From contig JAFVFM010000041.1 of assembly GCA_017475415.1 (NCBI GenBank), positions 1 to 7,324 of the forward strand: a stretch of DNA of 7,324 bases. The letters run 5' to 3'. Below are positions 6,315 to 7,324 of the stretch, one piece after another; position 1 is the stretch's first letter, and each line of letters begins with the position of its first letter. Under the pieces are notes generated by a model. The model saw nothing but the letters and a program-made list of their open reading frames with translations, had not been told where the DNA came from and searched no databases. The position numbers were made by a program, and so were the translations under genes. This DNA is from Solobacterium sp. (lineage in GTDB: Bacteria > Bacillota_I > Bacilli_A > Erysipelotrichales > Erysipelotrichaceae).

Positions 6315-6318
6315 AACT

Positions 6319-6900
6319 ATGTTTTCTAAGGATTATTGGATATCTTCCGCAAATAAGTTAAAGGATGTGAAATACTTAACCCTTATCGCAATCTTTATTG
6401 CCTTAAAGATTATAAGTGGTTTCTTCTCTATTCGCATAGCAGAAAACTTATTTATATCGATATCCTTTTTCTTTTCTGCAATTGAAGCTATGATTATTGG
6501 CCCAATAGCAGCCCTCGTATCTGCCTTTGTAACAGATATCGTAAGCTTTATGTTAGATTCTAAAGGCTATGCCTTTTTTGCGGGCTATACATTAAGTGAA
6601 ATGCTTGGTTCATTCATTTATGCCCTATTCTTTTATCGTTCTCGTATAAATATCGTAAAGATTATTTCCGCCAAAACCATTGTGAATTATCTAGTCAATG
6701 TAACCATAGGTTCTATCTGGTCTATGATGATTATGTCTAAAGGCTATTTCTATTACTTTACTCAAAGTATCATAAAAAACACCATATTACTTCCTATAGA
6801 AATCATTATGTTAGTATTATTATTTAATTTACTCTTACCAATATTAGAAAGAAAAAAGCTTATTATTTCCCAAGATAAGTTACCTTTGAAGTGGCTATAG
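6319..6900 (+). CDS. folT: Folate ECF transporter S component FolT
   Basis: This 193-residue membrane protein is the right size for an ECF-transporter substrate-binding (S) subunit, which binds folate outside the membrane and associates with the shared EcfT and EcfA subunits encoded elsewhere. About six hydrophobic segments are visible, roughly at residues 19-38, 45-60, 61-79, 86-106, 117-139 and 153-176. The FolT-like pattern includes FSAIEAMIIGPIAALVSAFV (52-71), TDIVSF, GYAFFAGYTLSEMLGSFIYA (83-102) and SIIKNTILLPIEI (150-162). S components are weakly conserved in sequence, so the substrate call rests largely on the THF riboswitch upstream. The gene is alone in its transcript: a promoter and riboswitch precede it and a terminator overlaps its stop codon. 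It is divergent from the trhP operon. ATG at 6319 is chosen from the hydrophobic pattern and the purine-rich AAAGGA upstream. Confidence 0.88.
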   Translation: MFSKDYWISSANKLKDVKYLTLIAIFIALKIISGFFSIRIAENLFISISFFFSAIEAMIIGPIAALVSAFVTDIVSFMLDSKGYAFFAGYTLSEMLGSFIYALFFYRSRINIVKIISAKTIVNYLVNVTIGSIWSMMIMSKGYFYYFTQSIIKNTILLPIEIIMLVLLFNLLLPILERKKLIISQDKLPLKWL

Positions 6901-6911
6901 CCACTTTTTCT
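6889..6911 (+). terminator. Intrinsic terminator overlapping the folT stop codon
   Basis: AAGTGGC (6889-6895) pairs perfectly with GCCACTT (6900-6906) around the loop TATA, and the T-run 6905-6909 follows. The last codons of folT (Lys-Trp-Leu-stop) form the stem and loop, with the TAG at 6898-6900 split between loop and stem. Confidence 0.85.
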
Positions 6912-6919
6912 ATACAGAA

Positions 6920-6928
6920 TGCTATAAT
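6920..6928 (+). promoter_or_regulatory. Extended -10 promoter of yggS, leaderless
   Basis: TGC-TATAAT is a perfect extended -10, followed by exactly six bases (AGTCGC) and ATG at 6935, so +1 is predicted on the start codon. The -35 position falls in the preceding terminator stem and shows no match. No Shine-Dalgarno is present. Confidence 0.65.
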
Positions 6929-6934
6929 AGTCGC

Positions 6935-7324
6935 ATGAATCTAAATCATTATCAAAAACTGAAACAAGAACTACACAATACTTCTTTATGCATTGTATCC
7001 AAAAGACGTACAGAAGAAGAGATTCTTTTTTATTACCAACAAGGTGAGCGTATTTTTGGCGAAAACAGAAGCGAGGAATTAATTTTAAAAGCGAATCATT
7101 TACCTAAGGATATCCAGTGGCATTATATTGGCCACCTACAAAGAAATAAAGTAAGAAAGCTTCTGCCATATCTTAATACATTAGAATCTTTAGATTCCTT
7201 AGCTTTAGCAGATGTATTAGAAAAGGAATGTCAAAGGATAGATAAGGATTTAAATGTTTATCTAGAATTACATCTTGCTGAAGAAGATGAGCACATAACA
7301 GGATTATTAAAAAATGAGCTAAAT
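6935..7324 (+). CDS. yggS: YggS/YlmE-family PLP homeostasis protein, 3' end outside window
   Basis: The first 130 residues of a YggS/PLPBP protein are present, more than half of the usual 220-230. This family has the alanine-racemase-type barrel, binds pyridoxal 5'-phosphate on a lysine, and buffers PLP and amino-acid balance without known catalysis. The PLP lysine lies in CIVSKRR (residues 19-25, family AVSKxK). FGENRSEEL (45-53), WHYIGHLQRNKVRKL (66-80) and LESLDSLALADVLEKE (86-101) follow in the canonical order. The segment LELHLAEEDEH (112-122) departs from the usual QVN.AGE.sK wording at the equivalent strand, which is mild divergence. The start is fixed by the homology and by the promoter six bases upstream. 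The gene follows the folT terminator, so it is a separate unit. In many Firmicutes it precedes sepF and other cell-division genes, which could lie beyond the edge. Confidence 0.93.
   Translation, partial: MNLNHYQKLKQELHNTSLCIVSKRRTEEEILFYYQQGERIFGENRSEELILKANHLPKDIQWHYIGHLQRNKVRKLLPYLNTLESLDSLALADVLEKECQRIDKDLNVYLELHLAEEDEHITGLLKNELN

Overview
The window is AT-rich, densely packed bacterial DNA. The THF riboswitch in front of folT, the paired TrhP1/TrhP2 (YrrN/YrrO-type) genes, a YsgA-like methyltransferase and the strong AGGAGG-type ribosome binding sites on several genes all point to a low-GC Firmicute (Bacillota). An Erysipelotrichia- or Clostridia-like gut lineage is my inference; no rRNA or other taxonomic marker is present.

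Layout. On the left, a minus-strand gene running off the edge (1-518) encodes a peptidase S51/class I glutamine-amidotransferase-like protein whose nucleophile position is not Ser. Divergent from it is a small acylphosphatase (547-819), which abuts, tail to tail with no gap, a YsgA-like TrmH/SpoU RNA methyltransferase (820-1545, minus). Next on the minus strand is a PEP carboxykinase-like P-loop gene (1589-3294), broken by a -1 frameshift near its 3' end; the last 77 or so residues continue in another frame. Further upstream on the same strand is a three-gene operon, trhP1-trhP2-trmH (6136 down to 3347), with overlapping junctions. On the plus strand, a divergent promoter drives a tetrahydrofolate riboswitch and folT (6319-6900), which ends in an intrinsic terminator built over its stop codon. 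The right edge holds the start of yggS (6935 onward), encoding a PLP-homeostasis protein.

How the genes work together. The trhP pair makes 5-hydroxyuridine at the tRNA wobble position. Its translationally coupled SPOUT methyltransferase, together with the separate YsgA-like enzyme, makes RNA modification the main theme. FolT is the substrate-binding membrane subunit of a folate ECF transporter and is under folate feedback. The acylphosphatase, the S51-like protein and YggS look like unlinked housekeeping genes.

Most notable observations: (1) three genes (acyP, trhP1, yggS) share the exact arrangement TGN-TAYAAT-N6-ATG with no Shine-Dalgarno, which places the predicted transcription start on the A of the start codon and implies leaderless mRNAs; (2) the PEPCK-like gene is frameshifted inside a palindrome just before a conserved motif; (3) the S51-like protein has lost its Ser and His catalytic positions. 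I see no CRISPR array, insertion sequence, tRNA or rRNA gene, and no stretch over 300 bases without a gene.
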